From positions 1 to 61,866 of the IMG/VR virus record IMGVR_UViG_3300042301_001514: a DNA stretch of 61,866 nt; one strand, given 5' to 3'. The position numbers and the translations under genes were made by a program. This stretch comes from a virus. The notes under the pieces are model-generated. The model searched no databases. It was given only the letters and a program-made list of their open reading frames with translations, and was not told where the DNA came from. Shown piece after piece: positions 15,043 to 22,933 of this stretch. Within the stretch, counting starts at the first letter, position 1; every line of letters starts with the position of its first letter.

Positions 15043-15476
15043 TTCGTTATATTTATTTGGTTATCTAATTGCTTTGATAGGTATTGTAATTGATATGCAT
15101 AAATTTCTTCTGTAGTATCATTTAAGGGAACACCTGCCCATTCCATTATATTCACTGCAGCATGAAACAGTTCATGATTGATGATATCTACATGACTTCC
15201 ATAAGGCATCCAAATTATAATAGGATTACCATTTTGTGTAGGAAATGTAGCAGCTCTACAATCAAAGTTTTCAGCTGTAACAGAACTGTCTAGATTAGCT
15301 CTTACATAATTAGCAGCAAAAGTTGTATCGTCTGTAATAAGAACTTGTACATCCAGGTCAAACATGCTTCCAGGTAATGTAACTAATTCATATTTAACTG
15401 TTAAATCCTCAGCACTTTTACATGATGAGTATAATATTGCTATTATAACAATAGATAATAAGATTTTAGATTTCAT
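15039..15476 (-). CDS. lipoprotein with HExxH metal motif
   Basis: The 145-residue protein has a lipoprotein signal (MKSKILLSIVIIAILYSSC), so it should be anchored in the envelope. DIINHELFHAAVNIM near residue 103 contains HELFH, the zinc-metalloprotease HExxH pattern, and Glu residues downstream (TTEEIYAYQ) could be the third ligand. It may be a small peptidase acting at the cell surface during infection, for example on receptors or superinfection. Function is inferred from motif only. Confidence 0.7.
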   Translation of the reverse strand: MKSKILLSIVIIAILYSSCKSAEDLTVKYELVTLPGSMFDLDVQVLITDDTTFAANYVRANLDSSVTAENFDCRAATFPTQNGNPIIIWMPYGSHVDIINHELFHAAVNIMEWAGVPLNDTTEEIYAYQLQYLSKQLDNQINITK

Positions 15477-15858
15477 ATTTATTTTTTAATTGTTCACGTT
15501 TAATATTAACTTCTTCATACTTATACATATCATTCTCAACATTAGAGTGTTCATCTAATGTCAAAAGTATGATATTTTCTTCATCCAAAGAAGCATCAGG
15601 ATATTTTTCTTTTGGTAGTATGTGGTGAAAATATACTGAGAGAGGCTCCCCAACCAAGGGAAGCCCACTAATCTCAGATAAATGTTGTCTTTTCTTCCAG
15701 ATTTGTAAGAAGAACTCTCTCATTACGTCAATCTTCCGTATTACTTCATTTTTTTTGACACTTTTTGTCAAATTTTGTGCAGCAATTCGTTTTCTAGGTT
15801 TATGTTGAAAGCAATATTCTCCATCACATCTCTTACCACAGGTTTTACAGGTAGGCAT
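15466..15858 (-). CDS. zinc-ribbon HNH-type endonuclease
   Basis: The 130-residue protein starts with a C4-type element (CKTCGKRCDGEYCFQH). The C-terminal half carries FHHILPKEKYP, then ENIILLTLDEHSNVE, matching the H..HILPK and N...L...H pattern of HNH nucleases. It could be a free-standing homing or recombination nuclease. It is tightly packed within the operon rather than inserted, so a housekeeping phage function is likely. Confidence 0.72.
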   Translation of the reverse strand: MPTCKTCGKRCDGEYCFQHKPRKRIAAQNLTKSVKKNEVIRKIDVMREFFLQIWKKRQHLSEISGLPLVGEPLSVYFHHILPKEKYPDASLDEENIILLTLDEHSNVENDMYKYEEVNIKREQLKNKYEI

Positions 15859-16298
15859 TATTGCACACCAGTTGAACCAAATCCACCTTCTCCTCTTTCA
15901 GACTCTTCAAGTTCAGGTACTTGGGTAAGGTCTGCAATCATAACTGGTTCAAAATAGATCTGAGCAACTCTTTCACCTACACCATAAGGAAACTGATTTT
16001 CTGTTATAGTTCCTTTTAATGATGTAAATACAGCTTTCCATTCACCACGGTAGTCTGCATCAATTATACCAAAAGAATTGTTTAAAACCCAATCATATTT
16101 AGTTAGATTACTTCTAGGTACAATAATTCCTTTATATCCTACAGGAATTTCTGTTTTAAAACCTAAACCCACTATAATCTTGTTAGTAGCATTAGATGTA
16201 ATATCATGTGCATATACATCAAAACATGCTGCATACTTAGAGCCTTTTACAGGCATTTTTACGTCATCGCTGACTTTCTTAAATTTCACTTGTATCAT
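15858..16298 (-). CDS. dut: dUTP diphosphatase
   Basis: The 146-residue protein carries the trimeric dUTPase motifs in order: AACFDVYAHD (motif 1), PRSNLTKYDW (2), GIIDADYRGEW (3), GERVAQIYF (4) and ERGEGGFGSTG (5). It hydrolyses dUTP to dUMP, supplying precursor for dTMP and keeping uracil out of DNA. It overlaps recA by 20 bases. Length and motif order are standard. Confidence 0.95.
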   Translation of the reverse strand: MIQVKFKKVSDDVKMPVKGSKYAACFDVYAHDITSNATNKIIVGLGFKTEIPVGYKGIIVPRSNLTKYDWVLNNSFGIIDADYRGEWKAVFTSLKGTITENQFPYGVGERVAQIYFEPVMIADLTQVPELEESERGEGGFGSTGVQ

Positions 16299-17316
16299 CT
16301 TCTTCTGTTTTAGTTTCTGTTTGATTAATTTTAGTTATAATTTCTTTTTTGATTTCATCATAGAATTCTTGATTATCAGTAAGCATACTCTTAAATTGTT
16401 CAAGATCATACTTATGTTCACCAATAGTCATTGTTTTACCATACTTTCTACCAATACCAAAATCATTGATAAGAGTCATGATTTCATCAAGCTTATCAAT
16501 ACCTAAACCATATACAATCTCAAATTGAGCTAGTTTATATGGAGGACACATCTTATTCTTAATAGCTTTCACCTTGGTAATATTACCATAGTTTACATCA
16601 CCATCTTTGGCTAAGCTTTTGCTCACCTCAATTCTACAATCTGTGTAAAACTTAAGAGCATGTCCACCTTGTGTAGTTGTTGGATTACCAAACATCACAC
16701 CAATCTTCTCTCTATATTGAGAGATGACAATGAGACATACATTATGTTCTGATAGAGCAGATTTAAGTTTTGGATAGGCATTACTATTTAGTCTAGATTT
16801 ATAACCAATAGTACTATCACCCACCTCACCATCTAATTGTTTCTTAGGAATCAATGATGAATCTGAGTCAATAATGATGAGACCTACCTCACCAGTGTTA
16901 ATCATTTCCATAGCAATGTTAAAACCTTCCTCACCACATGATGGTTGAGCAATCAATAACTCACTAGTGTTAACACCAATAGCTTCAAAGTAATTCTTAT
17001 CAACAGCATGTTCGCCATCAATATAAACCACCTTGTTACCTTTCTTCTGAGCTTCAGCTACAACGTGTCCACAAATAGTAGACTTACCTGTACCTTCCCA
17101 GCCCATTAGTTCATACATTTTACCTTTAACAAATCCACCAACACCTAATGTAATGTAATCAAATCCAATAGAACCTGTTGAGATGACATCATAGTCACCA
17201 CTGTCTTTTGAATCAAGTGTAAGTACTGTACCTACACCATAAGTCTTGTTTAATTTATCAAGAGCTTCTTGGAATTTAGAGACACCGCTGTCTACTGTTT
17301 TTGCTGCTTTAGCCAT
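16279..17316 (-). CDS. RecA-family recombinase
   Basis: The 345-residue protein has an N-terminal linker, the Walker A loop GWEGTGKST (~71-79), Walker B LIIIDSDSS, and SQYREKIGVMFGNPTTTQGG corresponding to the MAW/L2 region of RecA. The C-terminal end is acidic (ETKTEEDDTSEI), as in bacterial RecA. It probably coats single strands and drives strand exchange in phage recombination-dependent replication or repair. It lies behind its own terminator/promoter gap. Confidence 0.92.
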   Translation of the reverse strand: MAKAAKTVDSGVSKFQEALDKLNKTYGVGTVLTLDSKDSGDYDVISTGSIGFDYITLGVGGFVKGKMYELMGWEGTGKSTICGHVVAEAQKKGNKVVYIDGEHAVDKNYFEAIGVNTSELLIAQPSCGEEGFNIAMEMINTGEVGLIIIDSDSSLIPKKQLDGEVGDSTIGYKSRLNSNAYPKLKSALSEHNVCLIVISQYREKIGVMFGNPTTTQGGHALKFYTDCRIEVSKSLAKDGDVNYGNITKVKAIKNKMCPPYKLAQFEIVYGLGIDKLDEIMTLINDFGIGRKYGKTMTIGEHKYDLEQFKSMLTDNQEFYDEIKKEIITKINQTETKTEEDDTSEI

Positions 17317-17340
17317 TATTTAACTGTTTTTGTTTGAGAG

Positions 17341-17348
17341 CAAATTTA
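17341..17348 (-). promoter_or_regulatory. -7 element upstream of recA-like gene
   Basis: On the minus strand this reads TAAATTTG, an exact TAnnTTTG match 24 bases before the ATG. A clear TTG is not found at 19-21 bases upstream, so the promoter is only partly supported. Confidence 0.45.
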
Positions 17349-17393
17349 CTGAAATTGTATGATATTTCCATAACTTTTTTGGATAATTGGAAC

Positions 17394-17425
17394 AAAAAAC
17401 CCCCACCATAAAAATGGCAGGGGTT
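17394..17425 (-). terminator. intrinsic terminator after the DUF5522-like gene
   Basis: Reading on the minus strand, AACCCC and CCAT pair with ATGG and GGGGTT around a short internal mismatch, followed by TTTTTTG. It would separate the ribonucleotide reductase transcript from the recA-dut-HNH transcript. Confidence 0.75.
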
Positions 17426-17452
17426 ATATAAGACACACATTAAACAAAAACA

Positions 17453-17496
17453 GTTACGCAATATTACGCATATTTATGCACACTTACGTAATATTA
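17453..17496. repeat. TTACG repeat cluster
   Basis: Three copies of TTACG(C/T)A occur at about 17453, 17464 and 17484, the last being the palindrome TTACGTAA. It is in the gap between the DUF5522-like gene and its terminator. Possibly a protein-binding site; the region is short and AT-rich, so chance is not excluded. Confidence 0.35.
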
Positions 17497-17706
17497 TCAT
17501 TTATTTTCTTTTTCTAACTTTTTGTTACCTTTTTTAACAGGTTTAGTGTATGGACAATGCCTACAGTTGTTACCACAGCAAAATCCCCTTTCTTTCAAGT
17601 ATTCTTCTGTAAAGACCACCTTGTCTTTGTCCAGATAATACAGATTAGGCGATTTCACAAGCACCTCCTGCACAGGCTGCAACTTGACCAAAATCAACGT
17701 TGTCAT
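17497..17706 (-). CDS. DUF5522-like cysteine-rich small protein
   Basis: The protein contains YYLDKDKVVFTEEYLKERG then CCGNNCRHCPY, the CCGxxCRHCPY signature of DUF5522, likely a metal-binding knot. ATG 17706 gives 69 residues and overlaps ribonucleotide reductase by 62 bases. A GTG at 17658 preceded by GGAGGT gives 53 residues and a 14-base overlap, and is equally plausible. Function unknown, though the tight link to the reductase suggests a redox or metal role. Confidence 0.72.
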   Translation of the reverse strand: MTTLILVKLQPVQEVLVKSPNLYYLDKDKVVFTEEYLKERGFCCGNNCRHCPYTKPVKKGNKKLEKENK

Positions 17707-19498
17707 CCATCTCTATCACCTTTGTTAAATCTATTTCTTGTACAGAAGCAATACGTTTGTTGTATTCTTCTTCTGTGATATCTTCAAATGGAGCTTGTTG
17801 ATATGAGCCACCAAAGAATGGTAGTACAGACAAGCCATTATACGTCTCTCTGTTATCCCACATCCAGGCACCCACTTCTTTCCACTCATCAGCAATAGAA
17901 ACAGTAGCACTTACATTGTGTGTATTAGCCCCATTGATATGACCTGGTTTAACCCATTCTGTAGAGAACTTCTTAACACGCTCTAATGTATCTATTGGAG
18001 ACTCTGTACGGAAAATAGATCCTTCTGGTGCTTTAACAGGAATACGTACACAAACTGTATCTGTAGGACGTAACACATCATCTTCGCACAATTCAGGATG
18101 GTTAATCATTAAGTATAATGCAATAGCTTCATTCTTGTTAAATCTCATTGTACGTAAGTAGTATGGAGCATGCCAAGCATGAATACCACTAGCTGTACCT
18201 AAGACCAAACTAGTTGTTCCTGAAGGTTTAATACATGTAATACGAGCTGCTTCGTTGGTGCCAATAAATCCAGAGATATCTCTATTTACTGTCTTAGCTG
18301 TATTAGCTACTAGTTCTAGGTCATATTTAAGGATTTCTCCACTTCCTATACCTGTCATACCAATTCCTAATAAAGCGTCTTTTTGGGTTGTTTTAGACCA
18401 AATAGGACGTAGGTAATGAAAGTCATAAAACCCTGCTTGTAATGTACCAAAGAATGCAGCTACTGCTACACGGTTGTTAAGATCTTCTTGATTCTCAACA
18501 TCGCTTACATTCACTTCACATAGATTACAGAACTGGAAAGGACGTAATCCAATCTCACAACAAGGATTAGTTCCCCAATCTAGGTCGTTAGACCAATAGA
18601 TACCTGGTTCACCACTTCCTGATGCTTCAATTCTTTTCCATAAAGCCATAAATTCAGCTTCATCTACTTCACCTCTCTTTAACACTGCAGAGTTATTACT
18701 TCTACCACGTTGTTCGTTTAGTTCCCACCAGTTGCCATACTTACATGTAATCATTTCCTCATCATCATGGCTGAATAGACTAATCATAGCACTTCTTCTA
18801 ATACCACCTGCTAGCACTGAGTTAGCAATATGACACATAATATCATGAGCTTCTAAAGGAGATAGTTTACTACCATCTTCTTTTCTTTCCATGATAGCAT
18901 CAATATGAGCTAATGCAATCTTTAATGGTTCTGGACCTGGGGCTTTACCACCAGCTGTTACTAGTCTAGCTCCTTTATGTCTAATAGCTCTAAAGTCAAA
19001 CTTAGGCTTTTGACCACCTTCAAAGTAAAACTTCATTAACATCTTTACTGAGTCAGCCCAGCCCATAATAGAATCTTCTATAAGATAGTTACGATGCTTG
19101 TAAGTTTCTTGTTTCTTAATAGCTGGTAACTGCTCTACATGATGCTTTTGTACAGAAAAACCTACACCTGAACCTCCTAGTAATAAAAACATAGTCTCAC
19201 TGAAACTATATAAGCTATCTACAGGTAAGTAAGCACAGTTGTAACCTCTTGCGTTGTTCACTTCCATTGCTGGACCTGCAAACTGCAAAGCTCTCATAGA
19301 TGGCAAAATCTTCTTTTCTCTGATAAACTTAGCACTTTCTACAATTGCTAATTCTAATTTAGGATACTTCTTGATCATCATTACTTGATATCTATCCACT
19401 ATTTCATCCCAAGTTTCTCTTCTTTGTAGCTGGGGATTGTGCTTAGCGTACTTGCTAAACACAGTAATCTTTCCTAAGGCATCTAATCCTAAATCCAT
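17645..19498 (-). CDS. nrdJ: class II (B12-dependent) ribonucleotide reductase
   Basis: From ATG 19498 the enzyme has 617 residues. FCNLCEVN provides the N-x-C-x-E active site, NPCCEIG one redox Cys, and the tail ACAGGACEIA the C-terminal reducing pair. SGSGEPGIYW and GTASGIHAWH fit adenosylcobalamin-dependent reductases. It makes deoxyribonucleotides without an NrdB partner, so the phage need not carry a small subunit, but the host must supply B12 coenzyme. Its promoter overlaps the upstream terminator. Confidence 0.92.
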   Translation of the reverse strand: MDLGLDALGKITVFSKYAKHNPQLQRRETWDEIVDRYQVMMIKKYPKLELAIVESAKFIREKKILPSMRALQFAGPAMEVNNARGYNCAYLPVDSLYSFSETMFLLLGGSGVGFSVQKHHVEQLPAIKKQETYKHRNYLIEDSIMGWADSVKMLMKFYFEGGQKPKFDFRAIRHKGARLVTAGGKAPGPEPLKIALAHIDAIMERKEDGSKLSPLEAHDIMCHIANSVLAGGIRRSAMISLFSHDDEEMITCKYGNWWELNEQRGRSNNSAVLKRGEVDEAEFMALWKRIEASGSGEPGIYWSNDLDWGTNPCCEIGLRPFQFCNLCEVNVSDVENQEDLNNRVAVAAFFGTLQAGFYDFHYLRPIWSKTTQKDALLGIGMTGIGSGEILKYDLELVANTAKTVNRDISGFIGTNEAARITCIKPSGTTSLVLGTASGIHAWHAPYYLRTMRFNKNEAIALYLMINHPELCEDDVLRPTDTVCVRIPVKAPEGSIFRTESPIDTLERVKKFSTEWVKPGHINGANTHNVSATVSIADEWKEVGAWMWDNRETYNGLSVLPFFGGSYQQAPFEDITEEEYNKRIASVQEIDLTKVIEMDDNVDFGQVAACAGGACEIA

Positions 19499-19522
19499 GT
19501 TTGTTTGTTTTAATATATGTAA

Positions 19523-19558
19523 AAAAATGAGGGTTGCAAATGTACAACCCTCATTTTT
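19523..19558. terminator. perfect 14-bp hairpin, bidirectional terminator
   Basis: AAAAATGAGGGTTG (19523-19536) pairs with CAACCCTCATTTTT (19545-19558) around an 8-base loop, with A/T runs on both ends. It follows the MazG-like gene on the minus strand and precedes the reductase gene. Confidence 0.85.
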
Positions 19559-19567
19559 ATAAACCAA
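19537..19567 (-). promoter_or_regulatory. reductase promoter nested in the terminator hairpin
   Basis: On the minus strand TTG (19567-19565), 20 bases, then TACATTTG (19544-19537) fits the Bacteroidota consensus. The -7 element is exactly the loop of the terminator hairpin, and ATG follows about 38 bases later. Confidence 0.68.
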
Positions 19568-19582
19568 GAAAATTAGAAAATT

Positions 19583-19834
19583 CTATCTAATCAATTCTCT
19601 TATTTTATGTCCTAATTCTGCATCATTTGAATGATTCTTAACCAACTTAGTTATTTCCTTATTTTGGTCCATAATCTTCTGCAAATACAGTGTTGCGTCC
19701 ATCAATTCTTCCTGGAGATGCTTGAGATAGTTATCCTTATTGTTAGCTTCTAGAGTGGTACCGTATTTGGTTTGTCCTATTCCACTACGCTGAGCATACT
19801 TCTCAATCACTTCCAATACTATTTGATCACTCAT
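19583..19834 (-). CDS. MazG-like nucleotide pyrophosphohydrolase
   Basis: The 83-residue helical protein has DNYLKHLQEELMDATLYLQK near residue 33, with the EExxD spacing of MazG-type enzymes that cleave (d)NTPs to monophosphates. It would tune nucleotide pools next to ribonucleotide reductase. It overlaps the next gene upstream by ATGA. The short length fits phage MazG-like proteins. Confidence 0.7.
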   Translation of the reverse strand: MSDQIVLEVIEKYAQRSGIGQTKYGTTLEANNKDNYLKHLQEELMDATLYLQKIMDQNKEITKLVKNHSNDAELGHKIRELIR

Positions 19835-20199
19835 AACTTCTCATTTAAGATTTCAAATGCTGCTTCAATTGCTCTAGTTTCTGCTGCTATTCTTGTAAGA
19901 AAGTCATTACTTTCTACTTGTCCTCCATCAAATGAATATCTGAAACAATTATTCTCAAGATCTACAGTGATTTGAATATAAATCTCATGAGCATCAAATG
20001 CATCAAACAATGCTCTAGGCATTGCATCTATCATTTTAGCCACGGTATCATTGTCTATACCCTGCTCTTTAGCAAAATCTTTAAAGTTTTCTGGAAGGTT
20101 TTCTGAATCTTCTATAGAATCTAGGAATTTACCTAAATAAAAATCTTTAACGACACTGGCTGCTTTGCCATAATTTTCTAATAATTCTTGACTATTCAT
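19831..20199 (-). CDS. hypothetical protein
   Basis: The 122-residue protein has a helical N-terminal half and a YIQITVDLENNCFRYSFDGG beta hairpin, then a long helix. It is acidic with no recognised motif. It overlaps neighbours on both sides by 4-8 bases. Confidence 0.75.
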   Translation of the reverse strand: MNSQELLENYGKAASVVKDFYLGKFLDSIEDSENLPENFKDFAKEQGIDNDTVAKMIDAMPRALFDAFDAHEIYIQITVDLENNCFRYSFDGGQVESNDFLTRIAAETRAIEAAFEILNEKL

Positions 20200-20416
20200 A
20201 ATTTGTTTTTAAGTTACGTGATTCTAATTTCTTACCATTTTCTTTCCACCAGTCTCTTTCATAAGACCATTCGTTTGGTTCTGGATAGTGTTGTTTGTTT
20301 TCTTCTACACTATCAAAAAGCATACCATTCTTTACACTCTCCATTTTACAGAAGAGGACAGTAGCTTCTTCACCAAACTGGTTAACAAGCTCTTCTAATA
20401 CTTCATGATTATACAT
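20192..20416 (-). CDS. hypothetical protein
   Basis: The 74-residue protein (MYNHEVLEELVNQFGEEATV) has a Trp-rich centre (NEWSYERDWWKENGKK). No family recognised. It overlaps both neighbours by eight bases. Confidence 0.72.
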   Translation of the reverse strand: MYNHEVLEELVNQFGEEATVLFCKMESVKNGMLFDSVEENKQHYPEPNEWSYERDWWKENGKKLESRNLKTNYE

Positions 20417-20957
20417 TTTCTTTAAATTTATCTAAATTAAGAGTTTCGTTTTCTTCAAAGAATCCATCCCAAACTTCCATATCATCATCTAGTTCCATAT
20501 CAAGCTTTTCTTCCCAAAATTTCTTTAAATCTTGAGTTTTATTAAAGATACGGAATTGAAGACTTATTTTAGTAGAATAGTTTTCATCTGGACTTGTAAA
20601 TGATTTTGGGAATATACCCTGGAATTTAACAGATGTTTTAGAATATTTACCTTGTTTAATTAACTCAAAGTCAGACTTTAATCTTTCATTAAGTACATAA
20701 ACTACTACCACATAACCATCTTCATAGTCATAATCATCTATAATAGATTTGGTACGCTCATATTCTTCATCTAAAAATTCTTTAAATTTATCAATGTTTT
20801 CAGGTTTAAAGAGGAGATATACAGCATTTTCATACTGTACATCTCTTCTACCATCTTTGATATAACCATTGATAAATATATTATCTCGCAATTTATCTCT
20901 ACTAATACTTAATGTAGGAACAATAAATATTGTTGTAACAGTTTTATCAAATTTCAT
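20409..20957 (-). CDS. hypothetical protein
   Basis: The 182-residue protein is alpha/beta with several aromatic strands and an acidic C-terminal half (KLDMELDDDMEVWDGFFEE). No catalytic motif is evident. Its start and the exonuclease stop share one base. Confidence 0.75.
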   Translation of the reverse strand: MKFDKTVTTIFIVPTLSISRDKLRDNIFINGYIKDGRRDVQYENAVYLLFKPENIDKFKEFLDEEYERTKSIIDDYDYEDGYVVVVYVLNERLKSDFELIKQGKYSKTSVKFQGIFPKSFTSPDENYSTKISLQFRIFNKTQDLKKFWEEKLDMELDDDMEVWDGFFEENETLNLDKFKENV

Positions 20958-22000
20958 TAACCTAATTTTACTACACCATTATTTAAATAGTTTTCTCTAG
21001 AAATATTCCATTTATCATTCTCAATAGCCCATTGAAGGTCTTCTATTAAAGAAGCAACACCTGGATACTCTCTTCCTTTGTGCTCAAATCCAGCACGAGC
21101 ATCCACCATATTTATATCAGACATTTTATAAATTAATGGAGAGCTATAATTTGTACTGTCACAAACAATAAACTTAGGATAAAGTATTTTGTAATCTCCA
21201 TAGCCCATTTCACTAGCCCAAAACTCTGCAGCTTTATGATATAGAAATCCTTGGAGGTAGGCTCTTCTGTACAAGTAATACTCATCATAGAAGTTCTCTA
21301 CAGACCAAGTACATTTCAAATCATACACCTGAACTGTCTTTGCTTCATGATCTACAATCATTTTGTCCATCATAGACTTAAAGAAATGACCAAACACTTC
21401 ATATCCCTCAACTTGTAATTGGTTATATACAGAATATCTAGCACTATTAACTAAGTTTACAATAGATGCTATGAAATCATTAGTCTTTAACTCTTCTACA
21501 ATCTTAGTAGCATTATCTACTTCCTGCATTGTAACAACAGTTAATCCTCTACGTCTCACTTCAACCATCTCTTTGAAATACACCTCAGCATCAGTTCCTA
21601 AGAACTTACCAAGTACAGCATCTAATTTGATCTTGAATCCTGAATCAACATGTGCATCTCTAGTTAATTCTTCAAACGCTCTAGTTACTACACCGTCTTC
21701 ATTTGTAGCTGCAAGTGTATGCTTACACAATGCTTCTACGAAATCTAACATCATTGCTGTTGGTGCACTGCTAACAACTGACATGTGGAAACGGTTGTCA
21801 AACTCTTCTGGTTCTAACAACAATGTTTCAACCACTCTACCTGTAACGGCAGCTTTACTGTCTTCATCTTCAACGTGTTCATTAAGAATGTACTTTTTGT
21901 GATACTTCTTACGATTTGTTGAGAATTCTTTTAAGCTTGAACTACTGTCCATCTTAACTGCTCTGTACTGAGCTTCTGTTTTTGTTTGTCCGCTAATCAT
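20957..22000 (-). CDS. PD-(D/E)XK exonuclease (RecE/Cas4-type)
   Basis: From ATG 22000 the protein has 347 residues. SSSSLKEFSTNRKKYHKKYI and GRVVETLLLEPEEFDNRF match the N-terminal region of phage RecE-like nucleases. FKSMMDKMIVDHEAKTVQVYDLKCT gives the D...(D/E)xK core, and LYRRAYLQGFLYH gives the QxxxY-like motif. It probably resects double-stranded ends for the RecA-like or Sak4-like recombinase. An upstream in-frame codon would add 12 residues. Confidence 0.82.
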   Translation of the reverse strand: MISGQTKTEAQYRAVKMDSSSSLKEFSTNRKKYHKKYILNEHVEDEDSKAAVTGRVVETLLLEPEEFDNRFHMSVVSSAPTAMMLDFVEALCKHTLAATNEDGVVTRAFEELTRDAHVDSGFKIKLDAVLGKFLGTDAEVYFKEMVEVRRRGLTVVTMQEVDNATKIVEELKTNDFIASIVNLVNSARYSVYNQLQVEGYEVFGHFFKSMMDKMIVDHEAKTVQVYDLKCTWSVENFYDEYYLYRRAYLQGFLYHKAAEFWASEMGYGDYKILYPKFIVCDSTNYSSPLIYKMSDINMVDARAGFEHKGREYPGVASLIEDLQWAIENDKWNISRENYLNNGVVKLG

Positions 22001-22235
22001 GTTTGTTTTGTTTAAAATCATTAATAATTGTTTCACTCATTCTTCTAATCTCCATGGGTACTTGTTTAAACCACCATCTCACTTCCATTTCATACTCACG
22101 TCCATTTTCATCAAACCCTCTTGGATTGATAAGCCAGAACATGTATGTTTTGTCATTAAATTCAACAGATCCTTCATGCCATATTTCAGTGAAAGAAGGT
22201 TTTTTGTTGATGCTTACAGTTATTGCATTTTCCAT
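21993..22235 (-). CDS. hypothetical protein
   Basis: The 80-residue protein (MENAITVSINKKPSFTEIWH) contains TYMFWLINPRGFDENGREYEMEVRWWF (split: TYMFWLINPRGFDENG, REYEMEVRWWF), a beta-rich region, and a C-terminal helix. It looks conserved in design but no family was identified. Confidence 0.74.
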   Translation of the reverse strand: MENAITVSINKKPSFTEIWHEGSVEFNDKTYMFWLINPRGFDENGREYEMEVRWWFKQVPMEIRRMSETIINDFKQNKHD

Positions 22236-22236
22236 A

Positions 22237-22485
22237 TTAATAATCTATTTCTTCAGGTTCCCACTTATATCCATATAAGAAATAATCTGGCCCCCCTATT
22301 TTACTTTTATACTTATCTTTTGATGTATAAGTACGTTTACTAACTAACTCATCTGGTGTCAACACCATAAAGTCAATTCCATATTTAATTTTGACTGATT
22401 CGTTATCATCAATAGACTTCTGTACTTCAAAGTCACGTAGGTGAACTCTTCCTCCAAAGTCTGATTTTACTTTAATCTCTTTCAT
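22237..22485 (-). CDS. hypothetical protein
   Basis: From ATG 22485 the protein has 82 residues (MKEIKVKSDFGGRVHLRDFE). It has basic beta strands and a PDYFLYGYKWEPEE end. Starting here gives a 14-base overlap with the HNH gene, better than a longer frame that would run 80 bases into it. Confidence 0.72.
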   Translation of the reverse strand: MKEIKVKSDFGGRVHLRDFEVQKSIDDNESVKIKYGIDFMVLTPDELVSKRTYTSKDKYKSKIGGPDYFLYGYKWEPEEIDY

Positions 22486-22888
22486 CTTTATCTTTTTTTG
22501 TTTTAATGTTATGGCATGCTTCACATAGCACTTGTAAGTTTTCTTGTTCACAGAACAATCTTTCTACAAATCCTGGTAAGTCTTGAGCACAGTTTAATGA
22601 ACCTGCAGGGGTGATATGATCTACATTTACCAGTTTCTCTGGGAACCAATCTCCACAACAAGCACATTTGTATTCAAACTTTTGTCTTTTACTAGGACCT
22701 TTGTAAGCTCTACGAGCTTTTAATTTACATTCACTAATAGGTTTCCACCATCTAGATTTCTGTCTCAATCCACTTCTAATGAAACTCCAGAACCCTGACT
22801 CTGTCATAGTACCAGCATTCCTAGTTTTAGGAACTCTTGGTTTTCTAGGAGCAGCAGGCTTTCTTTTGTTTGCTTTTTTCTTTATCAT
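22472..22888 (-). CDS. HNH endonuclease
   Basis: The 138-residue protein has a very basic N-terminus, a zinc-binding CACCGDWFPEKLVNVDHI with the DH of the HNH core, and NLQVLCEACHNIKTKKD as the N..H part. The two CxxC pairs frame the metal site. It may be a structural or recombination nuclease or a mobile HNH gene. It begins after a hairpin-bearing gap. Confidence 0.85.
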   Translation of the reverse strand: MIKKKANKRKPAAPRKPRVPKTRNAGTMTESGFWSFIRSGLRQKSRWWKPISECKLKARRAYKGPSKRQKFEYKCACCGDWFPEKLVNVDHITPAGSLNCAQDLPGFVERLFCEQENLQVLCEACHNIKTKKDKDERD

Positions 22889-22904
22889 ATATTATATTTA
22901 ATAG

Positions 22905-22924
22905 CCCAGGGATTTCTCCCTGGG
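22905..22924 (-). terminator. hairpin after the rIIB-like gene region boundary
   Basis: CCCAGGGA and TCCCTGGG form an 8-bp stem with a four-base loop. There is no T run directly behind it on the minus strand, so it may be a pause or processing site rather than a strong terminator. It lies between the rIIB-like stop and the HNH start. Confidence 0.5.
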
Positions 22925-22933
22925 ACTACAAAT

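Noticed and set aside
15466-15858. HNH gene as a recent homing insertion
   Set aside because: It shares short overlaps with both neighbours and does not interrupt any gene, so it looks like a settled operon member.
16078-16506. 142-codon plus frame opposite dut and recA
   Set aside because: Antisense to two firmly identified genes; only a shadow of their codons.
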